From Streptomyces sp. Isolate_45 (GTDB lineage: Bacteria > Actinomycetota > Actinomycetes > Streptomycetales > Streptomycetaceae), in contig NZ_JANFAK020000013.1 of NCBI RefSeq assembly GCF_024721315.2, positions 1 through 64,000 of the forward strand: a stretch of DNA of 64,000 nt, given 5' to 3'. This document shows positions 51,039-60,263 of the stretch, piece by piece. The notes beneath the pieces are model-generated. The model saw nothing but the letters and a program-made list of their open reading frames with translations. It was not told the DNA's origin and made no database searches. The stretch's first letter is position 1, and each line of letters begins with the position of its first letter. The position numbers were made by a program, and so were the translations under genes.

Positions 51039-51668
51039 GTGACCTTCGGATTCGCATCGCCCTCGCCCACGTCCCCGATAACGGCCACCGGCGGCGCCAG
51101 CCGGCACGGCAGACTGCTCGAACCCTCGGAATGGACGGCGGCGGGCATCCCCCTGCTGCGCAATCCGCGCGAGGTCGTGAGCGGCCTGCACTCCCGACAC
51201 GGCCCCGTGCCCGCCACCGCGGTGATCGCCGTCCTCGGCCCCGAGGAGCGCCTCGTCGCGAGCGCCTCCTTCGTCCAGCGCTCGGTTTCGGCGGACGGCT
51301 GGGAGTACCGCAACGCCCTGTTGTCCCGGCTGCGTCGGATCCTCCCGCACGACCTGCGGCGACGCACCCCGGTCCGTACGGCGGTGCTGCTGTACTGCCG
51401 TGACGGCGACGAGCGGTGGACCGAGGAGGACGGGGCCTGGATGTGGGGCCTGCGGGACGCCTGCACCCTGCACGGGCTGCGGTGCGGCGCCTACATCACG
51501 CTGACCCGGGGCGGCTGGCAGGTGCTCGGGGAGGGGCGGGGTGGCCGCCATCCCGGCTCGGAGTCCCGGCCGGAGCGCCTCGGCGGCACGACGGGGGAGG
51601 TCACATCGCTGACACTGCGGACCGGCGGCGGGGCGACCGAGGCCCTGCGGCGGACCGCGGCCCGCTGA
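51039..51668 (+). CDS. Conserved Streptomyces hypothetical protein
   Basis: A 209-residue protein that was not assigned to a family. The start is taken as GTG at 51039 because GGAGGA lies just upstream (spacing is short) and third-position GC rises from here. The central part (VIAVLGPEERLVASASFVQ; VRTAVLLYCRDGDERWTEEDGAW; CGAYITLTRGGWQVLGE) looks like a compact alpha/beta domain. The last 50 residues are Gly/Arg/Thr-rich and probably disordered. There are no membrane segments or signal. It is convergent with the next hypothetical gene. Confidence 0.75.
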   Translation: MTFGFASPSPTSPITATGGASRHGRLLEPSEWTAAGIPLLRNPREVVSGLHSRHGPVPATAVIAVLGPEERLVASASFVQRSVSADGWEYRNALLSRLRRILPHDLRRRTPVRTAVLLYCRDGDERWTEEDGAWMWGLRDACTLHGLRCGAYITLTRGGWQVLGEGRGGRHPGSESRPERLGGTTGEVTSLTLRTGGGATEALRRTAAR

Positions 51669-51673
51669 AGGCC

Positions 51674-51700
51674 GGGCGGGGCCGACGTCCGGCCCGCCCC
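51674..51700. terminator. GC-rich hairpin between convergent hypothetical genes
   Basis: The arms GGGCGGGGCC and GGCCCGCCC pair with one bulge around GACGTCC. There is no T tract. Confidence 0.45.
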
Positions 51701-51728
51701 GCCCCCGGCCCGAGCGGGGTACGAGGCG

Positions 51729-52361
51729 TCAGACGCCCGCACCCAGCACGGAGTTGATCTGCTGCGTTTCGCCGCACACGATCAGCAGCGTGCCGGCGCG
51801 CGCGAGCGCGACCGGCAGCGCGGCGGTGATGGTGTCGACCGGTCCGCCGTTGGCCGCGAAGACCACGACGGGGCGGCCGGCGGCGCGCTGCGCCTGCGCC
51901 GCGTCCGCGTAGAAGACGTCGTCCCCGGCCTCGTGCTGGGCCCAGTACGAGGCCTCGCCGAAGGACAGCTCGTGAGCGGCCCACGGGTGCGGGTCGCCGG
52001 TGGTGAGCACCAGGATGTCGCCGGGCGCGCGCCCGGTGTCGAGCAGCAGGTCGACGGCCTCGTCGGCCGCGTCCAGCGCACCCTCGGCGGACGCCGGGAT
52101 CAGCTGGACCTGCGGCACCGCCGCGGAGACGGACGGGGTGGTGGGGGCTGCGGAAACAGGTCCGGGGGCGGCCTGCGCCGCGCGCTGCGCGGGCGGGGCG
52201 GGTCGGGCGGGACCGGGGCGTCCGGGCCGGGGTACGGCGGCAGGACGCGGACCAGGTACGGGGCGGGGGGTCTGCGCGGTACGGCCGGCGGCCGGCGTGA
52301 CGCGGGGACCCTGGGCACTCTCGTGAATCTGAGGCTCCTCGATGGCGGGGGTGAGAGGCAT
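51729..52361 (-). CDS. Hypothetical protein with Pro/Arg-rich N-terminus
   Basis: A 210-residue protein, not assigned to a family. Residues 10-100 are rich in Pro, Arg, Ala and Gly and look disordered. Residues about 105-210 form a likely alpha/beta domain (DILVLTTGDPHPWAAHELSFGEASYWAQHE; ends GTLLIVCGETQQINSVLGAGV). The ATG at 52361 (MPLTPAIEEPQ) is chosen because upstream sequence is AT-richer. It lies between rnhB and a convergent hypothetical gene. No function is proposed. Confidence 0.75.
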   Translation of the reverse strand: MPLTPAIEEPQIHESAQGPRVTPAAGRTAQTPRPVPGPRPAAVPRPGRPGPARPAPPAQRAAQAAPGPVSAAPTTPSVSAAVPQVQLIPASAEGALDAADEAVDLLLDTGRAPGDILVLTTGDPHPWAAHELSFGEASYWAQHEAGDDVFYADAAQAQRAAGRPVVVFAANGGPVDTITAALPVALARAGTLLIVCGETQQINSVLGAGV

Positions 52362-52420
52362 GAGTTGATATCTATCAAACACCGGTACGAAACGTACCGG
52401 TGGGTGGCACGTGGGTGCGA

Positions 52421-53131
52421 TCAGAAATCGAAGCCGAGTTGGCCTCCGTCTTCCAGCGCCGCCGCCTCTTCGCTGCGGCGCACCTTCTTGAGGTGGCGCC
52501 ATCGCGGCAGTGCGTCGAGGTACGACCACGAGAGGCGGTGGTAGGCGGTCGGACCCCGCTCTTCGAGCACGGCCCGGTGCACGGGTGACGGGTAGCCGGC
52601 GTTCGCGGCGAAAGCGAAGTCCGCTATTCCGTCGCCCTGTTCACCCAGTTCGGCCATCATCCGGTCGCGCCGGACCTTGGCGATCACCGAGGCCGCGGCG
52701 ACGGCCACGCAGGACTGGTCGCCCTTGATCACCGTCCGGACCTGCCAGGGTGCGCCGAGGTAGTCGTGCTTGCCGTCGAGGATCACCGCGTCGGGCCGCA
52801 CCGGGAGGGCCTCCAGGGCGCGCACCGCCGCGAGTCGCAGCGCGGCGGTCATCCCGAGCTCGTCGATCTCCTCGGGGGAGGCGTGCCCGAGGGCGTGGGC
52901 GGTGACCCAGTCCTCCAGGACGTCGAGCAGGGCGTCACGTCTTCGGGGGGTGAGGAGTTTGGAGTCGGTGAGTCCCTCGGGCGGCCGGCGTAGGCCGGTG
53001 ATCGCCGCGCAGACGGTGACGGGACCGGCCCAGGCCCCGCGTCCGACCTCGTCGACCCCGGCGATGACCTTGGCGCCGGTGGTTGCGCGGAGGGAGCGCT
53101 CGACGGTGTGGGTGGGTGCTTCGTACGGCAT
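52421..53131 (-). CDS. rnhB: Ribonuclease HII
   Basis: A 236-residue enzyme that removes RNA from RNA-DNA hybrids and single ribonucleotides in DNA. The active-site opening is [13 protein letters not shown] (Asp27, Glu28). The third acidic residue lies in [10 protein letters not shown], and [12 protein letters not shown] follows. The C-terminus is a short extension with acidic end. The ATG at 53131 begins [14 protein letters not shown]. The location in this conserved gene block agrees with other Streptomyces. Confidence 0.96.
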   Translation of the reverse strand: MPYEAPTHTVERSLRATTGAKVIAGVDEVGRGAWAGPVTVCAAITGLRRPPEGLTDSKLLTPRRRDALLDVLEDWVTAHALGHASPEEIDELGMTAALRLAAVRALEALPVRPDAVILDGKHDYLGAPWQVRTVIKGDQSCVAVAAASVIAKVRRDRMMAELGEQGDGIADFAFAANAGYPSPVHRAVLEERGPTAYHRLSWSYLDALPRWRHLKKVRRSEEAAALEDGGQLGFDF

Positions 53132-53707
53132 GGCGCCAGCAAGGGTACGCCGCCCCGGCCCGCCTGCACACCCCGGCCCGGGTCAAGCCGCTCCCGGTTC
53201 GACCGGCGCACGGGTACGGACCTTCCTGGACGGCTCCCCTCACCGCCCGGCCGGGCGGTGGGCCCAGGGGCGCACGGAGACGGGATCGACTCCGTCCCGG
53301 GCGACCGGCCCTCAAATCCCGCCACCCGGACGTTCGCTTCCGCACACCGCTCTACGGCAACGCATCGGCATCGCCGCAGTCGAATCGACCCTGAGCGGAT
53401 CATGCGCTACCGGCCGGATCAACCCGGCCAATTCCTTGCGGCAGCAGCACGCACACCAGCCGGTGGGCGGATTCGAGAACGCCGCCCCCGGTTCGCACGC
53501 GGAACCGGACCGCCAGGAGCAGGTAGCTTTCGCGAAGCTCTGAACTCAGGACCGACCCAACCCGGTGAACACATCCGGAATCGCCCGTTCGAGTGTCGGT
53601 CCGGCTTGATCGCAGCCACCGTACGAGAGCCGGGCGCGGGCTGTTGGCTCCGGGCCCGGACCCTCGGACGGCACCGGACGGCACCGGACGGAGTTCGACG
53701 ACGCGGA
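53132..53707. other. 576-base gap without a credible gene
   Basis: Frames on both strands lack the expected codon bias and have no recognisable domain. It must hold the rnhB promoter. A short tandem repeat of GGACGGCACC (two and a half copies) lies at about 53672-53695. The content may be a decayed gene or a long control region. Confidence 0.5.
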
Positions 53708-54631
53708 CTAGCCGGCCCGGGTCGGCCGCTCCGGAAGCCAGGCGGGCAGGGCTTCGGTGCGGGCCAGCCAGGACTGCGGCAGCACCTCGTCGCCGCGGCC
53801 GCCCAGCACCCCGCCGACGATGGCGCAGGTGGTGTCCACGTCCCCGCCGACCTGCGCGGTGGTCCAGAACGCCCGCTCGTAGTCGTCCAGGGCCCGAGCC
53901 GCCGACCACAGGGCGAACGGCACCGTGTCGTGGGCGCTGGTGCGCCGGCCGCAGCCGAGCACCGCCGCGACCGTCGTGGCATCGCCGTAGTCCAGCATGT
54001 CCCGCGCCCTGCGCACCCCGGCGCCCACCGCACTGCGCGGAACCAGCGCGATGACCCCGTCCAGCAGGTCGGCGGCCGTAGGCCTGCCCTGCGGGGACGA
54101 CGCCAGCGCGGCCGCGGCGGCGACGGCCATCGCCCCGCACACCGCCTCGCGGTGCTGGTGGGTGGTGTAGGCGGAGATCTCCGCCTGGTGCGTGGCCTGC
54201 TCGGGGTCGTCCGCGTACCAGGCGCCGAGCGGAGCGATCCGCATCGCCGCCCCGTTGCCCCAGGAGCCCTGTCCGTTGAAGAGCTCGGCGGCCAGCGTGC
54301 GCCAGTCCGCGCCCTCCCGGACGAGCCGGAGCATGCGGTTCACGGCGGGGCCGTAGCCGCGGTCGAAGTCGTGGTGGGTGGCGAAGGAGCTCGCCAGCGC
54401 GTCCTGGTCGATGCGCCCGTGCGCGGCCAGCACCGCGACCACCGAGCAGGCCATCTCGGTGTCGTCGGTCCACTGCCATGGGCCGTTGCCGGCGGGCAGC
54501 TCGCGCCGCTTGAGCAGGGGGTAGTTGACGGGGACGAAGTACTGGGAGCCCAGGGCGTCCCCCAGGGCCAGCCCTCGAAGGCTGGACAGGGCGCGTGCGT
54601 AGCGCCTTTCGGGAGTGGTTTCAGCGGTCAT
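53708..54631 (-). CDS. ADP-ribosylglycohydrolase-family protein
   Basis: A 307-residue DraG/ARH-fold enzyme. The metal motifs are WQWTDDTEMACSV near the N-terminus and GGDVDTTCAIVGGVLGG near the C-terminus, both keeping the acidic residues for two Mg ions. The family removes ADP-ribose from Arg or Ser side chains or breaks related ADP-ribose compounds. The ATG at 54631 has a weak ribosome site. It is followed 11 bases upstream by the phosphatase gene, so the two may be one transcript. Confidence 0.92.
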   Translation of the reverse strand: MTAETTPERRYARALSSLRGLALGDALGSQYFVPVNYPLLKRRELPAGNGPWQWTDDTEMACSVVAVLAAHGRIDQDALASSFATHHDFDRGYGPAVNRMLRLVREGADWRTLAAELFNGQGSWGNGAAMRIAPLGAWYADDPEQATHQAEISAYTTHQHREAVCGAMAVAAAAALASSPQGRPTAADLLDGVIALVPRSAVGAGVRRARDMLDYGDATTVAAVLGCGRRTSAHDTVPFALWSAARALDDYERAFWTTAQVGGDVDTTCAIVGGVLGGRGDEVLPQSWLARTEALPAWLPERPTRAG

Positions 54632-54642
54632 CGCGCGTCACT

Positions 54643-55302
54643 CTAGCCGTCCAGGTCATAAGGCTCGGGTGTGGTCCAGCGCTCAAACGGGCGGTCCATC
54701 CGGTACCGGCCGTCCGGGCCGAGGAGCAGCACCCGGTATTCGCCGTTCCCCGGGTTGGAGAGGGCCTCGAACTCGTTCACCGACCAGTGGAACCAGCGCA
54801 TGCAGAACAACCGCATCGTCAGACCGTGCGTCACCAGCAGCACGTTCTCGGGGTGGTCCGGCGCCTCGAAGCTGCGGTAGAGACTTTCCAGGAAGGAACC
54901 GACGCGGTCGTACACGTCGGCGCCGGACTCCCCTTGCGCGAAGCGGTAGAAGAAGTGCCCGTAGGCGTCCCGGTAGGCCTTCTGCAGGCGCACGTCGGCG
55001 CGGTCCTGCCAGTTGCCCCAGTCCTGCTCGCGCAGTCGCGGCTCCTCGCGCATCCGTACCCGCGTCGGATCGAGGCGCAGCTCCCGAAAGGTTTGCAGGG
55101 TCCGGCGATAGGGGGAGACGTACGCGCTGATGTGCTCGTCGCCGAAGAGGTCGCGCAGCCGGACTCCGGCCTCGGCGGCCTGTTCGCGGCCCCTTGAGGT
55201 CAGGCGCAGGGCGTGGTCGGGTTCACGCTCGTACACCGTGTCGTCGGCGTTCCCCTCCGACTCCCCGTGCCGGACAAGGACAATGCGCCGTGGTCGTACC
55301 AT
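54643..55302 (-). CDS. Histidine-phosphatase (phosphoglycerate-mutase-like) protein
   Basis: A 219-residue member of the histidine phosphatase superfamily. The catalytic histidine lies in VLVRHGESEGN (His12) and the second in LLVTHGLTMRLF. The proton donor region is MREEPRLREQDWGNW. It is probably a phosphatase for a small metabolite or protein; the substrate cannot be named. The gene precedes the ADP-ribosylglycohydrolase gene by only 11 bases. Confidence 0.92.
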   Translation of the reverse strand: MVRPRRIVLVRHGESEGNADDTVYEREPDHALRLTSRGREQAAEAGVRLRDLFGDEHISAYVSPYRRTLQTFRELRLDPTRVRMREEPRLREQDWGNWQDRADVRLQKAYRDAYGHFFYRFAQGESGADVYDRVGSFLESLYRSFEAPDHPENVLLVTHGLTMRLFCMRWFHWSVNEFEALSNPGNGEYRVLLLGPDGRYRMDRPFERWTTPEPYDLDG

Positions 55303-55377
55303 CCCACGAGCCTATTCGGCCACCGACGCCCGTGTGGACCGGGGCGCGCCGGACCGGGCGGTCGGGCCGTCGTACGG

Positions 55378-55983
55378 TCATACCGTCCAGCCGGGTTCGA
55401 GGTCCACGACGTCTCCGGTGAGCGCTTCGACGTCGGCTTCCGTCTGGGCGCGCAGGGAGAGCCGCTCGACCCGCTCCTGCCGGTACTTGCCGTGCTCCGC
55501 CGCCGCCCGCCACATCGACAGCACGAGGAACTCGCGGCCGGGCGCCTCACCGAAGAGGCCGCGGACCATGCCTGGCGAGCCCGCCATTGCCGGGTTCCAC
55601 ACCTTCTCCTGCATCAGGGTGAAGTGCTCCTCGCGCCCCTCCCGCACCCGGGTGTGCGCGACCCGGACCACGTCGGCGTCGGTGAACCGGGGCTGGAATC
55701 CGGTCTTCACGTCGAACCGGTGGTCGAACAGCGTGACGCGCGCATCGGTGTAGGTGCCGTTCTGGGAGGCCGCCAGCCGGTCGTGGGAGCGGGCCATGAA
55801 GGAGTCGTAGAAGGCGCGGCTCTCCCAGAACGCGAAGACGTGCGCGACGCCCTGCCGGCCCCGGCTCCAGCCGCCGCCCTGCCCACGGAATCCGGGCTCC
55901 CCGGGCAGCCCCGCCCATTTGCGTTGCCCGCGCTCGAACCCGCGTCGGTCCGTCACCGTGCAGCGAATCCACTTGACCAGCAC
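55378..55983 (-). CDS. YdbC-like protein (DUF4937) with monooxygenase-like fold
   Basis: A 201-residue protein. The start is GTG at 55983 (MLVKWIRCTVTDRRGF), as in Bacillus YdbC-type proteins. Residues 1-95 match DUF4937 (GFRGQGGGWSRG; HVFAFWESRAFYDSFM). Residues about 105-195 repeat the dimeric alpha/beta-barrel theme (EFLVLSMWRAAAEHGKYRQERVERL). The role is unknown, possibly a quinone-type monooxygenase or small-molecule binding. The longer open frame upstream has no similarity. Confidence 0.82.
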   Translation of the reverse strand: MLVKWIRCTVTDRRGFERGQRKWAGLPGEPGFRGQGGGWSRGRQGVAHVFAFWESRAFYDSFMARSHDRLAASQNGTYTDARVTLFDHRFDVKTGFQPRFTDADVVRVAHTRVREGREEHFTLMQEKVWNPAMAGSPGMVRGLFGEAPGREFLVLSMWRAAAEHGKYRQERVERLSLRAQTEADVEALTGDVVDLEPGWTV

Positions 55984-56015
55984 CGCGCCATCGTACGGGC
56001 CGGGCACGGCCCGGG

Positions 56016-56873
56016 TCAGTCCCTTGAGCGGTGGATCCGAACCAGTTCCGCCGCATCCCGATCGGACAGCCGGAGGCCGAACTCCCGGTCGAGGAGCCCG
56101 ATCAGGTCCTCGGCCGCGACGGCCTCCCGCTCGGTCCGCCCGTCGGGGTGCAGACGCGTGAGTTCGCTGCCCACGAGGGTCTGGCGCACGGCGTCGCCGG
56201 GGAGCTGGACGAGGGTCCGCCCGACGAAGGAGGAGCGGGGGTGGGAGGAGCTGTAGTGGTTCAGCACGACGTAGTCGACGGGGTGGTAGTGCTGCGGGGA
56301 AAACGCGTACAGGTCGCGCCACGCTCCGGCACGCAGGGCGCACAGGACGAGGATGTCGTCCTCCTCCTCGCGGACGTGGAACGTCCACTGCCCCTGGCGA
56401 ACCTCGTGACCGGGCCGTGCGAGCGGTACGGGCTCGCGCGGGCCCTGGTAGCCGAAGCCCGCGTCACAGAGCCACGGTTCGCCGTCGACGGTGACGACGA
56501 GGACGGCGTGCGTCACCGCGAGCAGGCTGTCGCCCCGGGTGCGGTTGCGGGCCCCGCGCCCGGTGACCTCGAAGCCGAGCCGCTCCAGGGCGGCGGCCAG
56601 CAGCGAGTTCTGCTCGTAGCAGTAGCCGCCGCGACGGCCGTGCACGAGCTTGTCCTCAAGGGCTTTGACGTCCAGGTCGACGGGGCGGCCGAACAGGACG
56701 TCCAGGCTCTCGAAGACGATGGCGGCGGTGTGGGCCCGGTGCACTGCGTACAACGTCTCCAGGTCCGGCCCGAGTTCCCGCTCCCGGGCGCCCTTTCCGT
56801 CGCCCCCGATCGGGCTCCCCAGACCGATGCGCGCCAGGTACGCGTCCAGGTCCAGCTCGTCACCGTGCCACAT
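56016..56873 (-). CDS. nat: Arylamine N-acetyltransferase
   Basis: A 285-residue cytoplasmic enzyme that moves acetyl from acetyl-CoA to aryl amines and hydrazines. The catalytic triad is Cys85 (RGGYCYEQN), His122 (THAVL) and Asp137 (CDAGFG). The length fits the family (about 275-290). The start is the ATG at 56873, which opens directly with the family sequence. In Streptomyces such enzymes detoxify aromatic amines or load amide synthases; no biosynthetic genes are nearby, so detoxification is likelier. Confidence 0.93.
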   Translation of the reverse strand: MWHGDELDLDAYLARIGLGSPIGGDGKGARERELGPDLETLYAVHRAHTAAIVFESLDVLFGRPVDLDVKALEDKLVHGRRGGYCYEQNSLLAAALERLGFEVTGRGARNRTRGDSLLAVTHAVLVVTVDGEPWLCDAGFGYQGPREPVPLARPGHEVRQGQWTFHVREEEDDILVLCALRAGAWRDLYAFSPQHYHPVDYVVLNHYSSSHPRSSFVGRTLVQLPGDAVRQTLVGSELTRLHPDGRTEREAVAAEDLIGLLDREFGLRLSDRDAAELVRIHRSRD

Positions 56874-57132
56874 GGCTCCCCCACTCCCCCGCCGCGAAAA
56901 TTCCGGGGCGCCCCGTCGGGCGCGCCCCCACACAATGATCGCCAGATACCCCCCACAGGCCAACCGGCCCTGCGGAGGCCCTGACCGGCGTCGCGGCGAC
57001 GGCCGACCCCAAAGTGGCCTCCCGGCGTGCGCGGTTGCGCCGAGGGGAGCGGCGCAGGTCCGCGGGTGGGGCGTTCCTGGCATGCCCGACGCCTCACCGG
57101 GTGACAGCCGGTCGGCGAACGCCCGCAGCACG
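56874..57132. other. Intergenic region upstream of the N-acetyltransferase gene
   Basis: About 260 bases hold the promoter of the arylamine N-acetyltransferase gene. No gene, repeat or known RNA was recognised. Confidence 0.5.
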
Positions 57133-57167
57133 ACGAAGGGGACCGCCCGTGGGTCGGTCCCCTTCGT
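57133..57167 (-). terminator. Terminator of nrdJ
   Basis: A perfect 13-base-pair stem (ACGAAGGGGACCG and complement) with a 9-base loop lies 67 bases past the nrdJ stop. Confidence 0.85.
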
Positions 57168-57233
57168 GTGCTGCCCGTCAGCTACGTCCGCGTACTACGT
57201 CGGATGAGGCGTGCCGGGTGATTGCGCCGTGGT

Positions 57234-60125
57234 TCAGCTGCAACCGCTGGTCGAGCCGCAGCCCTCGCAGATGTAGCAGGAGCCGGCGCGCTGCATCTTC
57301 GTACCGCACGAGAAGCAGAGCGGGGCGTCGGCGGAGACGCCGAGCTGCATCTCGACCAGTTCGGCGTTGCTGTGAGCCGTCTTCGGAGCCGGGACCGCAG
57401 CGATCGCGACGGGCTTCGGGGCCGCCGGAACGACCGCGACCGGAGCCGACTGCGCGAGGGTCTCGGTGTCCAGTTCCTCGCCGTCGAGCGGCTCGTAGGA
57501 GCCGGTGTCGAGGTGGCGCTGACGCTCCTCGGCGGAGTGGATGCCGAGGGCGGAGCGGGTCTCGAACGGCAGGAAGTCGAGCGCCACGCGGCGGAAGATG
57601 TAGTCGACGATCGACTGCGCCATCCGCACGTCCGGGTCGTCCGTCATACCGGCCGGCTCGAAGCGCATGTTCGTGAACTTCGCGACGTACGTCTCCAGCG
57701 GGACGCCGTACTGCAGACCCACCGAGACGGCGATGGAGAAGGCGTCCATCATGCCCGCGAGGGTCGAACCCTGCTTGGACATCTTCAGGAAGACCTCGCC
57801 CAGACCGTCGTCCGGGTAGGAGTTCGCCGTCATGTAGCCCTCGGCGCCACCGACCGTGAAGGAGGTGGTGATCCCCGGGCGACCCTTCGGCAGGCGCTTG
57901 CGGACCGGACGGTACTCGATGACCTTCTCGACCGCCGCGCGGATGGTCTCCTCGGCCTTCTCGGTGACCTCGGTCTTCTCCTCTTCCTTCTTCTTCGCGG
58001 AGAGGGGCTGGCCGACCTTGCAGTTGTCGCGGTAGATCGCGAGCGCCTTGACGCCCATCTTCCACGCCTCGAAGTAGATCTCCTCGATCTCCTCGACGGT
58101 CGCCGTCTCCGGCATGTTGACCGTCTTCGAGATCGCGCCGGAGATCCAGGGCTGGATCGCGGCCATCATGCGGACGTGACCCATCGCGGAGATGGAACGC
58201 TCGCCCATGGCGCAGTCGAACACGGAGTAGTGCTCGGGCTTCAGACCCGGGGCGTCGACGACCACGCCGTGCTCGGCGATGTGCGTGACGATCGCCTCGA
58301 TCTGCTCCTCCTGGTAACCCAGGCGGCGCAGGGCCTGCGGGACGGTGCCGTTGACGATCTGCATCGAGCCGCCGCCGACGAGCTTCTTGAACTTGACCAG
58401 GGCCAGGTCCGGCTCGACACCGGTGGTGTCGCAGGACATCGCGAGACCGATGGTGCCGGTCGGCGCGAGGACGGAGGCCTGGGAGTTGCGGAAGCCGTTC
58501 TTCTCGCCGAGGCGCAGGACGTCCTGCCAAGCCTCGGTGGCCGCAGCCCAGATGATGCTGTCGAGGTCATCGGTGCGCGGCGCGACGGCGTTGGCGTCGG
58601 CGTGCTGCTTCATGACGCGCTTGTGCGAGTCCGCGTTGCGGGCGTAGCCGTCGTACGGGCCGACGATGGCGGCCAGCTCGGCGGAGCGCTTGTACGCGGT
58701 GCCGGTCATCAGCGAGGTGATCGAGGCGGCGAGGGTGCGACCGCCGTCCGAGTCGTACGCGTGGCCGGTCGCCATCAGCAGGGCGCCGAGGTTGGCGTAG
58801 CCGATGCCGAGCTGGCGGAAGGCGCGGGTGTTCTCGCCGATCTTCTGCGTCGGGAAGTCCGCGAAGCAGATGGAGATGTCCATCGCGGTGATGACCAGCT
58901 CGACGACCTTGGAGAAGCGCTCGGCGTCGAAGGACTGGTTGCCCTTGCCGTCGTCGTCGAGGAACTTCATCAGGTTCAGCGAGGCGAGGTTGCAGGACGT
59001 GTTGTCCAGGTGCATGTACTCGCTGCACGGGTTCGACGCGGTGATGCGGCCGGACTCGGGGCAGGTGTGCCAGTTGTTGATCACACCGTCGTACTGGATG
59101 CCCGGGTCGGCGCAGGCCCACGCGGCCTCGGCGAGCTTGCGGAAGAGCGCCTTGGCGTCGACCTTCTCGATGACCTCGCCGGTCATGCGGGCCCGCAGGC
59201 CGAACTCGGTGCCGTTCTCGACGGCCGTCATGAACTCGTCGTTCACGCGGACCGAGTTGTTGGCGTTCTGGTACTGGACGGACGTGATGTCGTCGCCGCC
59301 CAGGTCCATGTCGAAGCCCGCGTCGCGCAGGGCGCGGATCTTCTCCTCCTCCTTCACCTTGGTGGCGATGAAGTCCTCGACGTCCGGGTGGTCCACGTCC
59401 AGCACGACCATCTTGGCCGCGCGGCGGGTGGCGCCGCCCGACTTGATCGTTCCTGCGGACGCGTCGGCGCCGCGCATGAAGGAGACGGGGCCGGAGGCGT
59501 TGCCGCCGGAGGAGAGGAGCTCCTTGGAGGAGCGGATGCGGGAAAGGTTCAGGCCGGCGCCGGAGCCGCCCTTGAAGATCATTCCCTCTTCCTTGTACCA
59601 GTCGAGGATCGACTCCATGGAGTCGTCGACGGCCAGGATGAAGCAGGCGGAGACCTGCTGCGGCTGGGGCGTGCCGACGTTGAACCAGACGGGCGAGTTG
59701 AAGCTGAAGATCTGGTGCAGGAGCGCGTACGTCAGCTCGTGCTCGAAGATCTCCGCGTCGGCGGGAGAGGCGAAGTAGTCGTAGTCCTCGCCGGCCTTCG
59801 TGTAGGTCTTCACGATCCGGTCGATCAGCTGCTTCAGACCGGTCTCGCGCTGCGGGGTGCCGACCGCGCCGCGGAAGTACTTGCTGGTGACGATGTTGAC
59901 CGCGTTCACCGACCAGAAGTCGGGGAACTCGACGCCACGCTGCTCGAAGTTCACCGAGCCGTCGCGCCAGTTGGTCATGACGACGTCACGGCGCTCCCAG
60001 CTCACCTCGTCGTACGGGTGCACGCCCGGGGTGGTGTGGATGCGCTCGATACGCAGGCCGCTCTTGGCAGCCTTGGTCCCCTTGGTGCGGGTACCTCGCG
60101 CCGAGCCGCTCGCCGTCTCAGTCAT
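57234..60125 (-). CDS. nrdJ: Vitamin B12-dependent (class II) ribonucleotide reductase
   Basis: A 963-residue enzyme that converts ribonucleotides to deoxyribonucleotides using adenosylcobalamin. It carries SFNSPVWFNVG, the redox/active cysteine motif NPCSEYMHLDN (Cys367), GSGAGLNLS, and PTGTIGLAMSCDTTG. A Lys/Glu-rich insertion (AKKKEEEKTEVTEK) and a C-terminal Cys-rich zinc-ribbon (CFSCGTKMQRAGSCYICEGCG) are typical of the actinobacterial form. The ATG at 60125 has GAGGAAGCGGC upstream. It follows nrdR by 138 bases on the same strand as one operon. Confidence 0.97.
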   Translation of the reverse strand: MTETASGSARGTRTKGTKAAKSGLRIERIHTTPGVHPYDEVSWERRDVVMTNWRDGSVNFEQRGVEFPDFWSVNAVNIVTSKYFRGAVGTPQRETGLKQLIDRIVKTYTKAGEDYDYFASPADAEIFEHELTYALLHQIFSFNSPVWFNVGTPQPQQVSACFILAVDDSMESILDWYKEEGMIFKGGSGAGLNLSRIRSSKELLSSGGNASGPVSFMRGADASAGTIKSGGATRRAAKMVVLDVDHPDVEDFIATKVKEEEKIRALRDAGFDMDLGGDDITSVQYQNANNSVRVNDEFMTAVENGTEFGLRARMTGEVIEKVDAKALFRKLAEAAWACADPGIQYDGVINNWHTCPESGRITASNPCSEYMHLDNTSCNLASLNLMKFLDDDGKGNQSFDAERFSKVVELVITAMDISICFADFPTQKIGENTRAFRQLGIGYANLGALLMATGHAYDSDGGRTLAASITSLMTGTAYKRSAELAAIVGPYDGYARNADSHKRVMKQHADANAVAPRTDDLDSIIWAAATEAWQDVLRLGEKNGFRNSQASVLAPTGTIGLAMSCDTTGVEPDLALVKFKKLVGGGSMQIVNGTVPQALRRLGYQEEQIEAIVTHIAEHGVVVDAPGLKPEHYSVFDCAMGERSISAMGHVRMMAAIQPWISGAISKTVNMPETATVEEIEEIYFEAWKMGVKALAIYRDNCKVGQPLSAKKKEEEKTEVTEKAEETIRAAVEKVIEYRPVRKRLPKGRPGITTSFTVGGAEGYMTANSYPDDGLGEVFLKMSKQGSTLAGMMDAFSIAVSVGLQYGVPLETYVAKFTNMRFEPAGMTDDPDVRMAQSIVDYIFRRVALDFLPFETRSALGIHSAEERQRHLDTGSYEPLDGEELDTETLAQSAPVAVVPAAPKPVAIAAVPAPKTAHSNAELVEMQLGVSADAPLCFSCGTKMQRAGSCYICEGCGSTSGCS

Positions 60126-60263
60126 GCCGCTTCCTCCCATATGCGGGCAAAAACGCCCTAAAGTGCCAGCGCTATTCCGCGGCACGGTGCTGTGTGTCTT
60201 GTATCTACGAATTTCGCCCTGCCGTCCGGCCGGCCGGGCCGCGCCGAGGTGCGGCCCGTCAGG

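Noticed and set aside
50842..51042. A 66-codon plus-strand frame starting ATGCGATGG in the RecQ/hypothetical gap
   Set aside because: It overlaps the nested hairpin, lacks a ribosome site and has weak codon bias; a leader peptide cannot be excluded but is not supported.
53400..54479. Open frame on the minus strand extending past the ADP-ribosylglycohydrolase gene
   Set aside because: It is out of frame with the real gene, has Arg/Ala/Gly-rich sequence and no motif.
57222..60161. A 979-codon plus-strand frame opposite nrdJ
   Set aside because: nrdJ motifs are complete on the minus strand, so this is a shadow.
60126..60263. Possible cobalamin riboswitch before nrdJ
   Set aside because: No B12-box was found and the enzyme itself uses B12; the gap shows only a small GGGC/GCCC hairpin.
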